Assembly (NCBI GenBank): GCA_000320545.1
Contig: ADNK01000870.1
Location: forward strand, 62,001 to 126,000
DNA length: 64,000 nucleotides
Origin: Bigelowiella natans CCMP2755
Taxonomy: Eukaryota; Cercozoa; Chlorarachniophyceae
Reading direction: 5' to 3'
This document shows positions 60,610 through 64,000 of this stretch, piece after piece; within the stretch, counting starts at the first letter, position 1, and each line of letters opens with the position of its first letter. The notes beneath the pieces are model-generated. The model saw nothing but the letters and a program-made list of their open reading frames with translations, did no database searches and had not been told where the DNA came from. The position numbers were made by a program, and so were the translations under genes.

Positions 60610-62828
60610 TCAGGACACCGGATTCTTACACAAGGGACACTTTGTATTTCCTTCGAGCCATTTATCGATACAAGCCTGATAAAAGATCACGATAACAAAG
60701 CGTCAACATACCAATTTACTGTTACAACGTACATCTACGCATATACATATACATTAACATAACATGTATTTGGTATTTTTTATTGTGTTCTTATGTTTGG
60801 GTATTCTTTGTCCTAAAAACTAAAAAAGTGATGAAGTGTTCTTCAATTCTTTCGTACAACCAGCTTAACTGCTAACGTACAAGCTATTACTCATTTTAGT
60901 GAGATACCTTATGGTAGAAGTGGAAACAGGGTAAAGTGCGAAGCTCATCACCATCTTTGTACTCTTCGAGACAAATCATGCACCTGGAAGGGCGATCAGT
61001 TACAGATTGACCAGTTTACATGCGAAAAGTAATGGTGCCTCACTGCGTGAATTCGCTCTTTTCTAATTTGGATCCAGCCTCCTTTCCACTAAAATGTAAG
61101 TTAGGAGAGCTTTAGGACGGTTTCTATTCTTATTGAAAAATATTTGCATCGTACTCATCATTTTTCTTGTAAACCCTGGTGGGCAGAGACTGGATGACTG
61201 TTTGCGGTACTCCCTTCAATTAGAAAACAAGTTATCCCTGTATTTCATTCTATACGAAGTTGCTTGTGAGCGATAATTTACCTGCGGTATTGGTTGTTGT
61301 CGAAGAAGTTGAGCCAATGATTGATTCATTGACTGTTGTGGGATGTAGGGCAGCCTTGCAAGTTGGTTGTGCAACTGCTCCACCAACGCCCGATTAGGAT
61401 CGTTTGCCGGCATCATACGAAGGGTGTTTTGTAGCCTCATACGGAGATACTCTGGCGAAGTCCGTCCTCGTTGCCACAAGCCTCCGGATTCTTGTTGTTG
61501 TAACCTCCTAGCCATCTCTTCATCTCTCTCCATCTGTTGCCTCTTGATGTCTTCCGCTTTAATGGCTCCACCCCCTGCATAAAGCTCTGTTTCGTTTGTT
61601 ACTACACCTTCTTTAGGTTCAGCGCCAACAACTTTAAAGTCGACCCCGTCTATCTTAAACTCCAGTCCCTCCGATAAGAAGACTTGTCGTCCGCTGAAAT
61701 AAGTCTTCAAGTACTTGTCAAAGGTGGCCTTCTCATCAATATCTTTCTCACTATTTGGTAGTGATTCATAGATCGGTAAGATATGAACTTTCTTCAGATC
61801 CTCAATCGGCGGACCGCTACTGTATATATTTGTTTCTCGAGTAACCCTCCCATCTATGGGATCCGCCTGCCGAACGTGAAACTGAATGCCACCTGAAGTG
61901 AAATTCTGTCCCTGCCTGATGTGCCTTTCTTCCTGTGTGAAGTAAGGTCTGATGTGATTATCGAATAGTTTGGCCTCATTTGGAGCGGAAGGCGGCAAGC
62001 TTGCCTTCAAAGGCAGCACATGAATCCTCCTCATCTCCCGTAAAGCTGACAGAGGAGGATGAGATACGGCAACTTTTGTTGCTGCATGGGCTATTCCTCT
62101 CGGAGGCTTGCAAGCAACCACCTCAAAATCGACCTCCTTGATCTGCAATCGGGTTCCTAAAGGAAGAGCAACCCCAAAACAATCCAAATTATACTCATTT
62201 GCAGACGATGTTATTTAGGATTGCTGAGATAGCGGAAAAGAGATTCTGACCTATTTCGAACACGGTTGGTGTTCGAAGGCTTTGTAGGTGCGGAACAATG
62301 TAATTGTTGACCAGGTCGTTGTCTTGACTGGGTGATGAATCACTAAACTTTATGTCTTCCGGTAATGTTTCTTCATAAGGCCGCAATGATATTCTGGAAA
62401 CAGTTTCCACGTAAATAGGAACAATGCAACATGTTAACCAAGAAATGACCAAGTTTTTATGTTAAATTCTTCTCAAAAACTTTTTCAAATTGAACATGGT
62501 TGTACCTTTCTAGGTTGGGTAGGAAATTCTTTGAGTTCTGCCCTCCAGAATCTTTCCCATCTGCAAGATCCGCCCTATTTCTCCCTCTCGAATTTGTAGT
62601 TTTCTCTTCTCCAGTTTCAGGCCAAAACCTATCACATGCAATATTTAAAAGAAGCGAATGAAGAAAGTCTCGATGTAATATCATTCTTAGTCCCCCTCAT
62701 TTAAATCCAACGACTTACCCAATAAATCCACAACGGGGACACTCATCACTTGGTGATTTATGTTTGTCCTTGTCAATATATGCCCCGCAGTTCGGACACT
62801 GCAGCTGGATGCTCGTTTTCGAGCCCAT
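60610..62828 (-). CDS. Probable E3 ligase: zinc ribbon, three CDC48-N-like repeats, RING-H2
   Basis: Minus exons 62719-62828, 62506-62628, 62251-62393 and 61282-62156, then shorter 3' exons to the stop at 60610-60612. The N terminus [14 protein letters not shown]...CPRCG is a zinc ribbon. Three copies of a domain resembling the second half of the Cdc48/p97 N domain follow: [28 protein letters not shown] with [18 protein letters not shown], and [14 protein letters not shown] with [20 protein letters not shown] then [15 protein letters not shown]. Next come a Gln-rich linker, [11 protein letters not shown], and a RING-H2 finger: [19 protein letters not shown], then [15 protein letters not shown] and CPLC. 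RING-H2 proteins recruit E2s; Cdc48-N folds bind ubiquitin-pathway adaptors. The whole architecture is unfamiliar to me. The last exons (61150, 60910-60990, 60610-60690) are placed by motif. Confidence 0.88.
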
Positions 62829-63012
62829 AACTTTTGTAGATCTAAGACTTTTCAGGAACTCGTATTTTCACGCAATGCTCGAGCTTAAAGGACGCAAGCG
62901 GAGCCTTCCTTCCTTCTATTATCGTTTTTATGAGCTTGCGTTATGTCTACGTGTTTGTGCGTGTTAGGGAATCTATTCGCTTGACTGACTGTGCCACCCG
63001 TAAGCTTTCTCT

Positions 63013-63052
<40 letters not shown>

Positions 63053-63580
63053 AAGCGAAGAAGATTTCTTTCTGTGTTTACTAGATCTAGTAGTACACAC
63101 AACATCTAGGCTTTATCTCCTGTCTCTCTCTCGTTCCATATGTCGCACTCTCTCTTTCTCTCTTCCTGTCTCTCTCCATTTTCTTGTTGCATTTTAGCAG
63201 ACAATTATGGTTTTTCTACCCAAATTCTGCCAAAATTCTGTCCTGATCTCTTCCGGGAGCACGTAGACTTTTTACCCTGAACTTACAGGCGAAGCATTTG
63301 TCGCACCTTCAAAAGAGTGGTTAAAAACAGCCAGGAAATTCTTTCTCGGCACTCCGCTTCGAAATTGCGCGGCATTGCTCTACTTCAAAAGATCCGCTTT
63401 CCCGGTTTTATTCATAAAACTGTATAAATAAGAACTGTTTGCAGTATATATTTGGCATATGTAGGAATATATGAGTTAAATGGCGTGATTTCTCTACTTC
63501 CTAGTCAGTGGGAAAGGCTCTCGTGCTGCCTGAATCTTCGAAAGGGAGGACAGACAGTTTGAAGACACCATCTCGTCATC
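62829..63580. other. Divergent intergenic interval (752 bp) with (CT)n tract
   Basis: Between the start codons of the RING-H2 gene (-) and Rab GDI (+). It contains a (CT)n run at 63006-63051 and further CTCTCT clusters to 63180. No supportable gene. Confidence 0.5.
63006..63051. repeat. (CT)n microsatellite in a divergent promoter region
   Basis: CTTTCTCTTT grading into about 17 CT units; pyrimidine runs of this kind occur in many eukaryotic promoters, but function here is not shown. Confidence 0.95.
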
Positions 63581-64000
63581 ATGGACAAGGTAGTACGATG
63601 GCGAATATGGTAGGGGAAAAATAACGAATGATATTATTACAATTAGGAATACGATTTCATAGTGCTAGGAACTGGACTAAAGGAGTGCATCCTTTCCGGG
63701 CTGCTCTCAACAAATGGATACAGCGTGTTGCACATGGACAAACGTGCCTATTACGGGGGTGAATCTGCATCGCTAAACCTCAACGATCTGTTTAAAAAAT
63801 TTGAAGGCCTTGAAAAGGCACCTGAGGATGCTAAGCTGGGAAGCTCGCGTGATTACTGTGTCGACCTGTGCCCAAAGCTACTAATGGCAGACGGTGTTGA
63901 CATTTATGGAAATCGTTTTCCTCGTGCTGAGATTCTATGATAATTAGGTGATCTTGTCAAGATTCTTCTTTCCACGAAAGTAACGCGTTACTTGGAATTT
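63581..64000 (+). CDS. GDI: Rab GDP-dissociation inhibitor (3' end beyond window)
   Basis: Extracts GDP-bound Rab GTPases from membranes and recycles them. Exons 63581-63589 (MDK), 63647-63893 and 63948 onward join in phase. [20 protein letters not shown] contains the FAD-like GxGxxE-type fold start conserved in [25 protein letters not shown] is the GDI signature (DRNxYYGG). [15 protein letters not shown] and [17 protein letters not shown] follow, as in all GDIs. The frame stays open to the last base, so only about the first 100 residues are present. Confidence 0.96.

Overview
The window is a piece of nuclear genome from a flagellated, intron-rich unicellular eukaryote. About 21 protein genes are recognisable. 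Most have many short GT-AG introns, and I rebuilt their exon chains by hand from splice signals, reading phase and protein similarity. Flagellar or microtubule genes (B9D2, a kinesin-13), a retriever subunit (VPS26C) and a (TTAGGG)n tract fit a flagellated protist. One gene starts with a signal peptide followed by an Arg-rich stretch, the usual leader for proteins sent to a secondary plastid. A chlorarachniophyte alga (Bigelowiella-like) is my best guess, but this is inference and not proven.

Layout, left to right. 1-2559: coiled-coil protein with a 30-bp tandem repeat (+). 4348-11088: large, possibly plastid-targeted protein with microsatellite-filled introns (-). 11257-13886: F-box-like protein (+). 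14760-15598: dihydroneopterin aldolase (-). 16112-19429: ubiquitin-activating enzyme E1 (+). 20782-23832: J-domain/CUE protein (-). 25748-26403: LYRM1-like protein (-). 28171-29728: DnaJ with a reduced zinc finger (-). 29765-30017: small protein (+). 30479-31468: SPRY protein (+). 31964-33034: JmjC protein (-). 33799-35043: CCCH/SAM protein (+). 36530-38154: VPS26C (-). 38241-42602: kinesin-13 (+). 43851-51634: apparent PNKP-TDP1 fusion (-). 51633-53222: membrane protein (+). 54388-55665: intronless potassium channel (+). 56884-58395: B9D2 (-). 58596-59428: L7Ae/Rpp38-like protein (+). 60610-62828: zinc-ribbon/CDC48-N-repeat/RING-H2 protein (-). 63581-end: Rab GDI, cut by the window edge (+).

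The most interesting locus is 43851-51634. FHA, 3'-phosphatase, 5'-kinase and tyrosyl-DNA phosphodiesterase domains follow each other in one phase-compatible exon chain. That would join three consecutive steps of DNA-end cleaning (TDP1 leaves a 3'-phosphate; PNKP removes it and phosphorylates the 5' end) in one polypeptide.

Gene order is strikingly alternating. Eight head-to-head pairs are separated by at most about 760 bp, and in one case the start codons overlap. All eight tail-to-tail junctions hold a gene-free block rich in CTAG/CATG words and TCTAGA-centred palindromes. A short dispersed element (core TAGGATGAYNATTGAAAAA) occurs six times in these blocks, each copy pointing outward toward a gene 3' end. 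Protein quality control is well represented (E1, two J-proteins, an F-box-like protein, a RING E3, a CUE domain), but I see no operon-like logic. I found no tRNA or rRNA genes, CRISPR arrays or complete transposons.
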